Counted from the first letter of the stretch, positions 41,219 to 51,437 are shown. The stretch: 54,700 bases of DNA from Hydrogenophilaceae bacterium (GCA_013389055.1 JACAEC010000009.1:1-54700), one strand, 5' to 3'. Numbers and translations are program-made. Notes: generated by a model from the letters alone, not told the origin.

Positions 41219-43431
41219 CCCAGCGCAGCCGCCGATTTCTCGGGCAATTGGCGGTCAGCCTGGTTTTTCTGTTGATCCTGCTGGGCCATACCGGCGGCCT
41301 CTACAGCCTGTATTTCATCGAGAAATTCGATGCCGCCCTCTACGACCTGAAGCTGCGGCTGTTCCGCGAGCAGGGCGTCGACGACCGGGTGGTCATCGTC
41401 GACATCGACGAGAAATCGCTGCGCGAGATCGGCCGCTGGCCTTGGCCGCGGCTGCAAACGGCCAAGCTGACCGAGAACCTGTTCGATCAATACGGCGCGG
41501 CGGCGGTCGGTTTCGACATCGTCTTCGCCGAGCCCGACCAGAGCTCGGGCCTGCCTGTCCTCCAAGGCCTAGCGCGCGGGCCTCTGGCCGGAGAGGCCGG
41601 TTTTGCCCGAATGCTCGAGCGGGTCGCCCCCGGCCTCGATTACGACGCCCGCCTGGCCCATGCCCTGGCCAAGGGCCCGGTGGTGCTGGGTTATTACTTC
41701 GGCTTCGGTTCTGCGGCCGGCCGGGTCGGCGACTTGCCGCAGCCGATCCTGCCCTGTGGCCGACTCGATGGGCATGGGGTGCGGCTGCTTGTCGCGAGCG
41801 GCTACGGCGCCAACCTGCCGGCCTTGCAGGCCAAGGCGTTCGACGCCGGTTTCTTCAATGTCCAGCCCGATTTCGATGGGGTGATCCGCCGGCAGCCACT
41901 GCTGATCGAGCATCAGGGCCAGTGTTATGGCGCCTTGGCCCTGGCACTGGTGCGGGCCGGCTTGGGCCTGGGCCCGGCCGATGTCCTGGCGGCGGGCCAG
42001 GCCGGCGGGTTGGCGACCAGCCCGGCCGCCCTGTCATTCGATGGTGTCATGGCGCCGATGGATGAAAACGGCATGGTGCTGGTGCCCTACCGTACAGATC
42101 GGGCCTATCGTTACATTTCAGCCACCGATGTCATCCACGGTCGGGTGCCGGCGGCCGAACTGGAGGGCCGGCTGGTGCTGATCGGGGCGACCGCGCCCGG
42201 CATCATGGACCTGCGGGTCACCCCGACCGACAAGGCTTTCCCCGGCGTGGAGATCCACGCCAATGTGATCTCCGGCCTGCTCGACGGCAGCATCAAGTGG
42301 GAGCCGGCTCAGGCCCGGCGCTGGAACCTCGGCGCGGTGGTGCTGTTCGGCTTGCTGCTGGCGTTGTGGCTACCCTTCGCGGCCCCACTGTGGGCGGCGG
42401 CCGCAGTCGCCGGCTTGGTGATGCTGGCGATCGGTGCCGATCTCTACGCCTGGTCGGCCCTGCATCTTAGCCTGGCACCGGCCAGCCTGCTGCTCGCCCT
42501 GGCCGGTCTTTTCATCCTCAACATGAGCTACGGCTTCTTCGTCGAGGCCCGGGCCAAGCTGCAGATCACCCGGCTGTTCGGCCAGTATGTGCCACCGGAA
42601 CTGGTCGAGGAGATGGCCAGGGACCCGGCCCGCTACAGCCTGCGTGGCCAGTCGCGGGAGATGACCGTGCTGTTCTCCGACATCCGCGATTTCACCAGCA
42701 TCTCCGAAGGCCTGGAGGCGGCCGAATTGGCCGACATGCTCAACGCCTATCTATCGACCATGACCCGTGTGGTCCAAGAGCATCGCGGCACCATCGACAA
42801 ATACATCGGCGATGCGATCATGGCCTTCTGGGGTGCGCCCTTGAGCAATGACCGGCATGCCCGCGATGGCGTGCTCACGGCCCTGGCCATGCAGCAGGTG
42901 CTGGCGGAATTGAACCCGCAGTTGCAGGCGAAGGGTTGGCCGGCGGTGAAGATCGGCGTCGGCGTCAATACCGGGCGCATGAGCGTCGGCAATATGGGCT
43001 CGAGCTTCCGCATGGCCTATACGGTCATGGCCGATGCGGTGAATCTGGCCTCGCGCCTGGAAGGGCTGACCAAACAGTATGGGGTGGGGGTGCTCTGTGG
43101 CGAGGCGACCCGGGCGGCCTGCCCGGACATGGCCTTCCGCCTGATCGACCGGGTGCGGGTGAAAGGCAAGGCGCAGCCGGTGGCGATCTATGAGCCGCTC
43201 GGTCTCAAGGCCGAACTGTCCGAGGCGGCCCAGCGTGCGGCCGAGCGTTTCGAGGCGGCCCTGGCGGATTATCAGGCCCAACGCTGGGATGCTGCTGCAT
43301 CGGCGTTGCAGGCGTTGAATGCGGAAACACCGGGCAAGCTTTACACGGTATATTTAGAACGGATTGAACACTTCCGCCAACAGCCGCCGGCAGCAGATTG
43401 GGATGGCGTGTTTACCTACACAACCAAATAG
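41215..43431 (+). CDS. CHASE2-domain adenylate/guanylate cyclase
   Basis: N-terminal CHASE2 'DDRVVIVDIDEKSLREIGRWPWPR', TM helices, cyclase 'VLFSDIRDFTSISEGLEAAELADMLNAYLSTMTRVVQEHRGTIDKYIGDAIMAFWGAP'. Confidence 0.95.
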   Translation: MTQRSRRFLGQLAVSLVFLLILLGHTGGLYSLYFIEKFDAALYDLKLRLFREQGVDDRVVIVDIDEKSLREIGRWPWPRLQTAKLTENLFDQYGAAAVGFDIVFAEPDQSSGLPVLQGLARGPLAGEAGFARMLERVAPGLDYDARLAHALAKGPVVLGYYFGFGSAAGRVGDLPQPILPCGRLDGHGVRLLVASGYGANLPALQAKAFDAGFFNVQPDFDGVIRRQPLLIEHQGQCYGALALALVRAGLGLGPADVLAAGQAGGLATSPAALSFDGVMAPMDENGMVLVPYRTDRAYRYISATDVIHGRVPAAELEGRLVLIGATAPGIMDLRVTPTDKAFPGVEIHANVISGLLDGSIKWEPAQARRWNLGAVVLFGLLLALWLPFAAPLWAAAAVAGLVMLAIGADLYAWSALHLSLAPASLLLALAGLFILNMSYGFFVEARAKLQITRLFGQYVPPELVEEMARDPARYSLRGQSREMTVLFSDIRDFTSISEGLEAAELADMLNAYLSTMTRVVQEHRGTIDKYIGDAIMAFWGAPLSNDRHARDGVLTALAMQQVLAELNPQLQAKGWPAVKIGVGVNTGRMSVGNMGSSFRMAYTVMADAVNLASRLEGLTKQYGVGVLCGEATRAACPDMAFRLIDRVRVKGKAQPVAIYEPLGLKAELSEAAQRAAERFEAALADYQAQRWDAAASALQALNAETPGKLYTVYLERIEHFRQQPPAADWDGVFTYTTK

Positions 43432-43463
43432 GCTCCAAGGGGCGGGAGCAAGGAGACAGACGA

Positions 43464-44228
43464 ATGCGGATACGGGTCTTGGGTTGCAACGGGGGTATCG
43501 GCGATGGCCGCCACACCACCTCGTTCCTCATCGACGAGGACATCCTGCTCGATGCCGGCAGCGGCGTGACCCGGCTGGCTCTGGAGGCCCTGGAGAAGAT
43601 CGATCACATCTTTCTCACCCATGCCCATCTCGACCATATCCTGGCCATGCCGCCCATGCTCGACAGCGTCATCGGCCGGCGCGAGCGGCCGGTTACCCTG
43701 CATGCCATTCCCGAGGTGCTGGAGGTATTGAAAGAGCACTTGTTCAACTGGCAGATCTGGCCCGACTTCAATCGGATTCCCAGCAAAGAGGCGCCGATCC
43801 TGATCTATTCGCCGATCGCAGTAGGCCAGACAGTGCGCATGGGGGCGCGGGAGATCACGCCCATCCCGGCCAATCACGTGGTCCCGGCCGTGGGCTATCA
43901 CCTGCGCGGCGGCAAGGGCAGCCTGATCTTTTCGGGCGATACCTGCGGCCACGACGCCCTCTGGAACATCGCCGCAGAGGTCGGCGATCTCAAGCACCTG
44001 ATCGTGGAGTGTTCCTTCCCGAATTCCATGCGCGAGATCGCCGATGCCTCCAAGCATTATTGTCCGGCCACGCTGAGTGCCGATCTCGCCCGCCTGAAGT
44101 TGGGCGTGCCGATTTGGATAACGCACATGAAGCCGGGCAGCGAGGTGGACATCATCGTCGAGCTCGACGAGTTGGTGAACAGCCGGCTGGTGCAGACCCT
44201 GCGCGAAGGGCACCTGTTCGAAATCTAG
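43464..44228 (+). CDS. MBL-fold 3',5'-cyclic-nucleotide phosphodiesterase (class II-like)
   Basis: 'MRIRVLGCNGGIGDGRHTTSFLIDEDILLDAGSGV...DHIFLTHAHLDHILAMPPML...FSGDTCGHDALW...ITHMKPG'. Confidence 0.88.
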   Translation: MRIRVLGCNGGIGDGRHTTSFLIDEDILLDAGSGVTRLALEALEKIDHIFLTHAHLDHILAMPPMLDSVIGRRERPVTLHAIPEVLEVLKEHLFNWQIWPDFNRIPSKEAPILIYSPIAVGQTVRMGAREITPIPANHVVPAVGYHLRGGKGSLIFSGDTCGHDALWNIAAEVGDLKHLIVECSFPNSMREIADASKHYCPATLSADLARLKLGVPIWITHMKPGSEVDIIVELDELVNSRLVQTLREGHLFEI

Positions 44229-44250
44229 CCTGTCCGGTCGACAGGCATAA

Positions 44251-44280
44251 AAAAGGAGAGGCGATGCCTCTCCTTTTTTT
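44251..44280. terminator. Bidirectional intrinsic terminator
   Basis: AAAAGGAGAGGC-GAT-GCCTCTCCTTTTTTT; preceded by a second small hairpin CCTGTC-CGGTC-GACAGG (44229-44245). Confidence 0.88.
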
Positions 44281-44297
44281 GTTGCTGAAGCTTGAGC

Positions 44298-45563
44298 TTA
44301 GAGCGCCAGGGTATCCGCCCAGATGTTCTTCGCCCAGGACTCCATATAGTGCCACTCGAGTTCGCTCTCCTCCTTGGAGACGCCGGTCGCGCCTTTGGGG
44401 GTTTCCCACTTGCCTTCCGGATTAAGCCGCCAGACCGCTGCCACGTGAATGGCGCTGTTGGACGAAGTGGCGGAGAAGCAGGTGTTGGTGATCACCGGTG
44501 TGGACTCGGCTTGATTGCCGTTGAGCAGCTCGACGATGGCAGCGGCGCAGACCTTGCCATAGTTGTTGGCCATCGAGCCGGATTTCGGCGTGGGGGCCGA
44601 AATCGAATCGCCGATGATGTGTACGTTGGGGGCGACGTTGGACTCCAGGGTGCGGAAATCGACTTTGCACCAGTTGTCGTTGTCGTTGCGTACACCCGCC
44701 ATGGCGGTGATGCCGTGGGCGCGCATCGGTGGCACCACGTTGAGCACGTCGGCCTTGACGTCCTCGACATCGAGCGACAGGGTGCGTTTGCCGGCATCGA
44801 GGCGCACCGGCTTGCTGTTCGGCCGATACTCGATCATGCCCTCGTAGTGCTTCTTCCAGGCCGCCAGGAACAGTCCCTTCTTCGATACGATGTCGGCATT
44901 GCTGTCGAGCACCAGAATCTTGGACTTCGGCTTCTTGGCCTTGAAGTAGTTGGCTACCATGCTGACCCGCTCATAGGGTCCAGGCGGGCAGCGGTAGGGC
45001 ATGCCCGGGATGGACAGGGCATAAACGCCGCCGTCGGGCATGGCTTGCAGCTGCTTGCGCAGGGTCGCGGTCTGCGGGCCGGCCTTCCAGGCGTGCATGA
45101 TGGTCTTTTGGGCCTTGGCGTCGTAGCCCTCGATCAGGTCGAAGCGCAGATCGATGCCGCCGGACAGCACCAGACGGTCGTAGGCGAAGGTCTTGCCGCT
45201 CTTGCACTTGACCATGCGCTTGGCGGTATCGAAGCCGACTACCTCGTCTTTCACCAGCTTGACGCCAGCCTTCTTCAGGCCGTTGTAGCTGAAGGTGAGG
45301 TCATCCAGCTTGTTGATGCCGCCGAGCACGGTGTTGGAGAAGGGGCAGGAAACGAACTTGTCGTTCATCTCGATCAGGGTGACATCGATCTTCGGATCCC
45401 ACAGCTTGAGGTAACGGGCGCAGGTGGCGCCGCCGAAACCACCACCGACCACCACGACCTTGGGCTTGGCACCGGCGATGGCAAAACTGCTCAACGAACC
45501 GAGGCTGGCAGCACCGACTGCGCCGGCGGAAACCTTCAGAAAATCACGGCGATTGATTGCCAT
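44298..45563 (-). CDS. fccB: Sulfide dehydrogenase (flavocytochrome c) flavoprotein subunit, Tat-exported (FccB/SoxF family)
   Basis: Tat signal 'INRRDFLKVSAGAVGAASLGSL'; 'KVVVVGGGFGGATCARYL', 'MPYRCPPGPYERVSM'. Confidence 0.9.
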   Translation of the reverse strand: MAINRRDFLKVSAGAVGAASLGSLSSFAIAGAKPKVVVVGGGFGGATCARYLKLWDPKIDVTLIEMNDKFVSCPFSNTVLGGINKLDDLTFSYNGLKKAGVKLVKDEVVGFDTAKRMVKCKSGKTFAYDRLVLSGGIDLRFDLIEGYDAKAQKTIMHAWKAGPQTATLRKQLQAMPDGGVYALSIPGMPYRCPPGPYERVSMVANYFKAKKPKSKILVLDSNADIVSKKGLFLAAWKKHYEGMIEYRPNSKPVRLDAGKRTLSLDVEDVKADVLNVVPPMRAHGITAMAGVRNDNDNWCKVDFRTLESNVAPNVHIIGDSISAPTPKSGSMANNYGKVCAAAIVELLNGNQAESTPVITNTCFSATSSNSAIHVAAVWRLNPEGKWETPKGATGVSKEESELEWHYMESWAKNIWADTLAL

Positions 45564-45581
45564 AGTGTTGTCTCCTTTTGC

Positions 45582-45881
45582 TTATTTGACGGCGGCGAAC
45601 CAGGCTGCCAGTTTTTCGATTTCCTCATCGGTATAGCCGAGGGCGTGCTTTTGCATCACCACAGAGGGGCGGGTACCCGACTGGAAGTCCTTCATCTGCT
45701 GGACGAAGTAGCCTTTTTCCAGCCCCGCGAGCGAGGGGATGGCGCCGCGGCTCTTCCCTTCCGGGCCGTGGCAATAGGCGCAGTTCGCGGCCATGGTACG
45801 CGTGCGGCTATCAGCCTGTGCTGCGCTGACTACGCCGAGCGCACCGACAAAGAGCAAGGTATAGGCAAGTGTGTGTTTCAT
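45582..45881 (-). CDS. fccA: Monohaem cytochrome c subunit (FccA/SoxE-like)
   Basis: Signal peptide, 'ANCAYCHGPEGKSRGAIPSLAGLEKGYFVQQMKDF'; directly upstream of fccB. Confidence 0.85.
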   Translation of the reverse strand: MKHTLAYTLLFVGALGVVSAAQADSRTRTMAANCAYCHGPEGKSRGAIPSLAGLEKGYFVQQMKDFQSGTRPSVVMQKHALGYTDEEIEKLAAWFAAVK

Positions 45882-46016
45882 GTACTCCTCCAGTACGGGT
45901 GGGAAAAAAGGGCAGCGAACTGCCCAAGCTGGTTGTTGTTATTTGTAGCCTACGCTAAGTAGCTAACCTAGGCCTAAATTTACCGTGAAGTATGAAATTG
46001 TTCCCGTCTATCCGGA

Positions 46017-46030
46017 TTGACGGAGATCAA
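46017..46030. promoter_or_regulatory. FNR/ANR-type binding site upstream of fccAB
   Basis: TTGAC-GGAG-ATCAA, one mismatch from TTGAT-N4-ATCAA, about 136 bp upstream of the fccA ATG. Confidence 0.55.
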
Positions 46031-46098
46031 AGTCCATAAAGCCAGCATTGATATATTTATACCAGCCCCCGTCGGCCGTTACAAGCGGGGCAGCAGAA

Positions 46099-47199
46099 TC
46101 AGGCGCTGGCACCCAATTCGCGGGCGCGCTGCAGGCGGCGCGCGAGCAAACCGGCCTCATGCTCGGCGTTCCAATCCTGCGGCAACCAGCCACTGAGGTG
46201 ATCCAGAGCTAGGTCGCGCAGGGTCTCAATGAAGGCGGCCTGATCGTTGAGTGCCGGAATGTAGTGATATTCCCCGCCACCGGCATTGAGGAAGACGGCC
46301 TTGTTTTCCATGGCGATCTCTTCCAGCGTCTCCAGGCAGTCGGCCACGAAACCGGGGCAGACCACATCGACTCGGCGGGTCTTGCGCGCACCCAGATCGG
46401 CCAGAGTCTCCGAGGTGTAGGGTTTCAGCCATTCGGCCCGGCCGAAGCGTGACTGGAAGGTCACGCGGTATTGTTCGGCTGCCAGACCGAGGCGTTCTGC
46501 CAGAAGGCGGCCGGTCTTCTGGCATTCGCAGTGATAGGGGTCGCCCAGATCCAGGCTGCGCCGGGGCACGCCGTGGAAGCTCATGACCAACTGCTCAGGC
46601 CGGCCGTGGCTCGCCCAATGCTGTTCGATCCGCTCGGCCAGGGCGGCGATATAGCCGGGATGGTCGTGGAAATTCCGCACCACCCGCAGTTCCGGCTGGT
46701 TGCGGCTGTGCAAGAGTGTCTTATAGACGGCATCCAAGGCCGAGCCGGTGCTGCTGGCGGCATATTGCGGATAGAGCGGCAGCACCAAGAGGCGGTTGCA
46801 GCCGGCCGCCCTGAGCTTGGCGATGACCGAGGCGACCGAGGGCTGGCCGTAACGCATGGCATATTCGACCTGGATCGGGCCAGCCGCGGCCAAGGCCTCG
46901 CGCAGCAAGGCGGTCTGGCGTTCGGTGAAGACCTTCAGCGGCGAACCTTGCGGGGTCCAGATGCTGGCGTATTTTTCCGCCGACTTTCTCGGCCGGGTCT
47001 GCAGGATGATGCCGTTGAGGATCGGCCACCAGATCAGGCGGGGAATCTCGATCACCCGCGGGTCGGACAGGAACTCGCGCAGATAGGGCTTCAGTGCCTG
47101 TGCCGTGGGCGCGGCAGGGGTACCGAGGTTGATCAAGAGCACGCCGATGCTGGCCGGCTGGTCGTGGCGGAAGGCCGGTTCGGCCAGGAAACGAGGCAT
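46099..47199 (-). CDS. hemH: Ferrochelatase
   Basis: '[36 protein letters not shown]', 'MRYGQPSV', '[24 protein letters not shown]', '[15 protein letters not shown]'. Confidence 0.97.
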   Translation of the reverse strand: MPRFLAEPAFRHDQPASIGVLLINLGTPAAPTAQALKPYLREFLSDPRVIEIPRLIWWPILNGIILQTRPRKSAEKYASIWTPQGSPLKVFTERQTALLREALAAAGPIQVEYAMRYGQPSVASVIAKLRAAGCNRLLVLPLYPQYAASSTGSALDAVYKTLLHSRNQPELRVVRNFHDHPGYIAALAERIEQHWASHGRPEQLVMSFHGVPRRSLDLGDPYHCECQKTGRLLAERLGLAAEQYRVTFQSRFGRAEWLKPYTSETLADLGARKTRRVDVVCPGFVADCLETLEEIAMENKAVFLNAGGGEYHYIPALNDQAAFIETLRDLALDHLSGWLPQDWNAEHEAGLLARRLQRARELGASA

Positions 47200-47208
47200 G
47201 GTATTCGC

Positions 47209-48228
47209 TCAGTGGTGGGAGAGGGCGTTGGACAGGAGTCGGGCGGTGATATCGACGATGGGGATGATCCGCTCGTAGGCCATCCGGGTCGGACCGATCA
47301 CACCGAGGGTGCCGACCACTTCGCCGTTGACCTCATAGGGCGCGGTGATCACGCTGCACTCATCGAGCGGCGCCATGCCGGATTCGGCCCCGATATAGAG
47401 TTGGACGCCCTCCGCATTCTGGCCGACGCTCAGCAGTTGCAGCAGATCGGTCTTGCTTTCGAACAGATGAAAGAGCTCGCGCAGCCGGCCCATGTCTGAC
47501 GACAGCTCCGGCGTCTTCAACAGATTGGCTTCGCCGGCGATGACATATTGCTGGCTGCCGCCCTCGAAGGCGCGGCTGCTGGTATCGATTGCCGCTTGCA
47601 TGAGCTGGCTGATGTCCGATTGGATGGCATTGAGTTCGCCCATCAGGCGCGGGCGCACCTCTTCGAAGCTCATCCCGCTGTAATGGTGGTTGAAGAAGTT
47701 GGCCGCCTGGGTCAGCTGGCTCTGGCTGTAGGCGCGGTCGGTCAGGATGATGCGGTTTTGCACCTCGCCATCGCCGCTGACCACGATGAGCAGGATGCGC
47801 TTGTCCGACAGGCTGAGGAACTCGATCTGGCGGAAGCGCTGGCTGCGCCGGTTGGGGGTGGCCACGACACCGGTGAAATGGGTCAGTTCGGCCAGGAGTT
47901 GCGAGGCGGCCGAGACCAGCCGCTGCGGATCGTCCGGCAACAGGGTGGCTTCGATCTGGATCAGTTCCGGCCGGGCCAGTGGTTGCACCGTGATCAGGCT
48001 GTCGACGAACAGCCGGTAGCCGCGTGCGGTCGGGATGCGGCCGGCCGAGGTATGCGGGCTGGCAATGAAGCCGCCTTCTTCCAGGTCGGCCATGACATTG
48101 CGGATGGTGGCCGGCGACAGGCTCAGGCCGGCATGTTTGGACAGCGTGCGCGAGCCGACGGGCTGGCCATCTTCGATATAGCGCTCAACCAGGGTCTTGA
48201 GCAGGAATCGGGCACGGTCGTTCAACAT
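47209..48228 (-). CDS. hrcA: Heat-inducible transcriptional repressor HrcA
   Basis: '[75 protein letters not shown]'. Confidence 0.97.
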   Translation of the reverse strand: MLNDRARFLLKTLVERYIEDGQPVGSRTLSKHAGLSLSPATIRNVMADLEEGGFIASPHTSAGRIPTARGYRLFVDSLITVQPLARPELIQIEATLLPDDPQRLVSAASQLLAELTHFTGVVATPNRRSQRFRQIEFLSLSDKRILLIVVSGDGEVQNRIILTDRAYSQSQLTQAANFFNHHYSGMSFEEVRPRLMGELNAIQSDISQLMQAAIDTSSRAFEGGSQQYVIAGEANLLKTPELSSDMGRLRELFHLFESKTDLLQLLSVGQNAEGVQLYIGAESGMAPLDECSVITAPYEVNGEVVGTLGVIGPTRMAYERIIPIVDITARLLSNALSHH

Positions 48229-48276
48229 GTTGTCACGCAGTATGCAATAGATCACTCGGCCAAAGCGGCCAATGGC

Positions 48277-48282
48277 TATAAT
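48277..48282 (+). promoter_or_regulatory. Consensus -10 box TATAAT 8 nt before the nadK ATG
   Basis: ggcTATAATttcacgtcATG; no Shine-Dalgarno visible. Confidence 0.5.
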
Positions 48283-48290
48283 TTCACGTC

Positions 48291-49163
48291 ATGGAAACCA
48301 ATTTCAAGAGCATTGCCCTGGTCGGCAAGTACAGCAGTTCCAGCGTCAGCAGTTCCATACTGCGTCTGGCCGAGTTTCTGGAGCAGCGCGGTCACGATGT
48401 CTGGACTACGGTGCATACGGCCGATAACTGCCAGATCCGAAGCATCAAGACGGCACCCCTGGTGGAATTGGCCGATCGCATGGACCTGGTCATCGTTATC
48501 GGCGGCGACGGCACCCTGCTCAACGTGGCGCGCGTGCTGGCCGATCATCCGGTTCCCATGATCGGCGTCAACCAGGGCCGCTTGGGCTTCCTGGCCGATG
48601 TCTCCGTCGACACCATGTTGACGACCTTGGACGAGATGCTGGCCGGCCAATACGTCGCCGAAGATCGCATTATGCTGGAATGTCATCTGGAGCGGCACGG
48701 CGACCTGTTCGATGCGGGCTATGCCTTCAATGATGTGGTGGTCAGCAAAGGCAGCACCGGGCGCCTGATCGAGTTCGAGGTCTATATCGACGACAAATTC
48801 GTCTACAGCCAGCGTGCGGACGGCCTGGTGCTGGCGACCCCGACCGGCTCCACCGCCTATGCCCTCTCGGCGGGCGGGCCTATTTTGCATCCCACGCTCG
48901 AGGCCTTCGTCCTCACCCCCGTGAGCGCCCATACCTTGTCGGCGCGCCCCATTGCCGTCAATAGCCGCTCGGAGATCGAGATCAACCTGATCCATGCCGT
49001 CGATGCCCGGGTCCATTTCGACGGCCAGCGGCATCAGGATTTGGTCATCGGCGACCGCGTCGTCGTACGCCGGGCCAAAAACACCATTCGCTTGCTGCAC
49101 CATTCCGAACATAACTATTACGACACCCTCAGGGAAAAGCTCCATTGGGGTGAAAAGCTGTAA
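48291..49163 (+). CDS. nadK: NAD kinase
   Basis: 'FKSIALVGKYSS', 'LVIVIGGDGTLLNVARVL', 'GVNQGRLGFLADV', 'LATPTGSTAYALSAGGPILHP'. Confidence 0.97.
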   Translation: METNFKSIALVGKYSSSSVSSSILRLAEFLEQRGHDVWTTVHTADNCQIRSIKTAPLVELADRMDLVIVIGGDGTLLNVARVLADHPVPMIGVNQGRLGFLADVSVDTMLTTLDEMLAGQYVAEDRIMLECHLERHGDLFDAGYAFNDVVVSKGSTGRLIEFEVYIDDKFVYSQRADGLVLATPTGSTAYALSAGGPILHPTLEAFVLTPVSAHTLSARPIAVNSRSEIEINLIHAVDARVHFDGQRHQDLVIGDRVVVRRAKNTIRLLHHSEHNYYDTLREKLHWGEKL

Positions 49164-49784
49164 AGCGCTGATCGCGCGACTACGTAATTACCCGTAGATT
49201 TCTGGCAATTTCTACGCAATGCCCGCTGCCAACACTCGCAATGCCCCCAATTATTTCCCGCCTGGCCTTGGCTTACAGTGCAGTCAAGCGGTTTGAACGT
49301 GCAATGTGCCGCAGGGTTGCTTGGTCAGACAATCACGACTCACTGGCCAAGGTTGCTGTAAGCCACTGTTCAGGATTGCAGGCAATCGATGAATTCAGGA
49401 CCCAGGCATATGTGTATCGTCAACGGAAGCGAATGGACTCCCACCCTATTTGCACGAAAGCTCGACGGCTGTGCAAATAGTTTTGGCCGGCGGCTGTATG
49501 GCCGTCGGCCCTCTTCTTTTCCCAGTAGGCGGGGAACCACCTGTCGGTTTCCCGCCGAATCCCATCTCAGGACAGCCGGCTACCGATATCCCTCCAGTTG
49601 CAGCCGGTTCAGCCTGGAACCCGGATACGACTGAGCTCCAGTCCCTGCCGATAAGCGGTCGCCGAACCGGTAGCCGTCAGTGGTGCGGCACGGTCTACCC
49701 CACGCACTGTTCCATCTGGCAATTCGCCGTCAGGCGCTTTATTCTCGCAGCCTTGCAATAGTCGGAATAAAGCACACTAGACGC
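49164..49784. other. ~620-bp structured non-coding interval; candidate ncRNA or long leader of recN
   Basis: No convincing ORF; palindrome CTACG-N8-CGTAG (49180-49197), sigma54-like TGGCA..GCA (49203-49218), long-range inverted repeat 49269-49278/49356-49365, hairpins 49446-49480, 49485-49510 and 49528-49556. Confidence 0.5.
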
Positions 49785-51437
49785 ATGCTGCGTTCACTCA
49801 ACATCTCGGACTTCGTCCTGGTCGACCGGCTCGAGCTTGAATTCGGGCCGGGATTTTCCGTGTTGACGGGTGAGACCGGGGCAGGCAAATCGATCTTGCT
49901 GGATGCCCTGGGTTTGGCGCTGGGCGGCCGGGCCGAGGCCGGCATGGTGCGCGCGGGTGCGGCCAAGGCCGAGGTGATCGCCGAGTTCGCTTGCGACCAG
50001 GCGCCGGACCTGCAAGCCTGGCTGGCCGAACAGGAACTGGAGGGCGACCCCGGCACCTGCCTGTTGCGGCGCACCCTCGAAGCCGGCGGCCGCTCCCGCG
50101 CCTTCATCAACGGCCGGCCGGTCACCCTGCAGCAACTCAAGGAGGCCGGCGAGTTCCTGGTCGACATCCATGGTCAGCATGCCCACTACTCCCTGCTGAA
50201 ATCAGCGCTGCAGCGGCAGATCCTCGACAGCTATGCCGCTGCCGAGAAGCAGGCCCAGGCGGTGGCTGAGGGCTACAAGGCCTGGTTGGAGGCGATGCGG
50301 CGGCGCCAGCAGGCCGAGCAGCAATCCCAGGAACGCCAGGCCGAGCGGGATCGCCTGGTCTGGGTGGTCGAGGAGTTGACCGCCTTGCGCTTCAGCGCCG
50401 AAGAATGGCAGGGCCTGCAGGAGGCCCATCAGCGCCTGGCCCATGCAGCAGACCTGCTCAGCGGTGCTCAGCAGGTCAACCTGGTCTTGGCTGGGGACGA
50501 GGTCGGTGTCCTGGCCCAAGTCAAAGCGGCGCACGGCCGCCTGGCCGGTCTGGCGGAGATCGACCCCCAATTGGCCGAGCCGCTCAAGCTGCTGGATTCG
50601 GGTCTGATCGAGCTGACCGAAGCCGCCCATGAGCTTCTGCGTTATGCAGATCGCCTCGAACTCGACCCGGCCGCCCTGGCTCAGGCCGAAGCCCGCATCG
50701 CCGCGGTGACCTCGGCCGCACACAAATTCCGGGTGAAACCTGGGGAATTGCCGGAGCTGTTGCAACGCTCGCAGGCGCAGTTGGCCGAACTGGAGCAATT
50801 GACCGACCCTGCGGCATTGGCCGAAGCGGAGCGGTCTGCCGAGGCGGCCTACCGCAAGCAGGCGGCCACTTTGACCAGCCAGCGCCAAGCGGGCGCTGAG
50901 AAATTGGCGCGGGCGGTGACCCAGGCCATGCAAGGCCTGGCCATGAAGGGCGGCCGCTTCGCTATTGAGTTGCGGGCCAGCGAGCCCAGCGCCCATGGTC
51001 TCGAGGAGATCGAGTTCCAGGTCAGTCCGCACAGCGGCCAGGGCTTGAACGCCTTGGCCAAGACCGCTTCCGGTGGTGAGCTTTCCCGCATCGGTCTCTC
51101 TCTCCAGACCGTGTTGTCGGGCGTCAGCGGCACGCCTACCTTGATTTTCGACGAAGTCGATGCCGGTATCGGCGGCGGGGTGGCCGAGATCGTCGGCCGC
51201 ATGCTGGCGGAGCTGGGTGGCAAGCGGCAGGTGCTTTGTGTCACCCATCTGCCCCAGGTGGCGGCCTGTGCCGGCAGCCATTATTCGGTGAGCAAGGCCA
51301 AGAAGGCCGGCACCGTCGTCTCCCAGGTACGGCGCTTGAGCCCGGAGGAGCGGGTCGACGAGGTAGCCCGGATGTTGGGCGGTGTGACCATCACCGAGAC
51401 GACCCGGCGGCATGCCGAGGAGATGCTCGGGGGCTAA
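49785..51437 (+). CDS. recN: DNA repair protein RecN
   Basis: '[50 protein letters not shown]', '[11 protein letters not shown]', '[17 protein letters not shown]', '[13 protein letters not shown]', 'VTHLPQVAA'. Confidence 0.97.
   Translation: MLRSLNISDFVLVDRLELEFGPGFSVLTGETGAGKSILLDALGLALGGRAEAGMVRAGAAKAEVIAEFACDQAPDLQAWLAEQELEGDPGTCLLRRTLEAGGRSRAFINGRPVTLQQLKEAGEFLVDIHGQHAHYSLLKSALQRQILDSYAAAEKQAQAVAEGYKAWLEAMRRRQQAEQQSQERQAERDRLVWVVEELTALRFSAEEWQGLQEAHQRLAHAADLLSGAQQVNLVLAGDEVGVLAQVKAAHGRLAGLAEIDPQLAEPLKLLDSGLIELTEAAHELLRYADRLELDPAALAQAEARIAAVTSAAHKFRVKPGELPELLQRSQAQLAELEQLTDPAALAEAERSAEAAYRKQAATLTSQRQAGAEKLARAVTQAMQGLAMKGGRFAIELRASEPSAHGLEEIEFQVSPHSGQGLNALAKTASGGELSRIGLSLQTVLSGVSGTPTLIFDEVDAGIGGGVAEIVGRMLAELGGKRQVLCVTHLPQVAACAGSHYSVSKAKKAGTVVSQVRRLSPEERVDEVARMLGGVTITETTRRHAEEMLGG

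Noticed and set aside
43421-43440. AAATAGGCTCCAAGG at the end of the CHASE2 cyclase resembles the outer end of the MITE repeat
   Set aside because: Only ~10 contiguous matching nt, no CCCTACTG portion and it lies in the coding end; could be chance.
47209-48300. CIRCE element near hrcA
   Set aside because: No TTAGCACTC-N9-GAGTGCTAA-like sequence was seen in the hrcA-nadK intergenic region.
49360-49372. AGCCACTG resembling the cobalamin-riboswitch GCCACTG box
   Set aside because: The other conserved elements (e.g. AAGCCGGTG-type segments in order) were not found, and nadK/recN are not B12 genes.
49389-49761. Small ORFs in the nadK-recN interval (49389-49634, 49450-49761)
   Set aside because: No RBS, no recognisable domain, and the sequence is dominated by inverted repeats; a non-coding role fits better.
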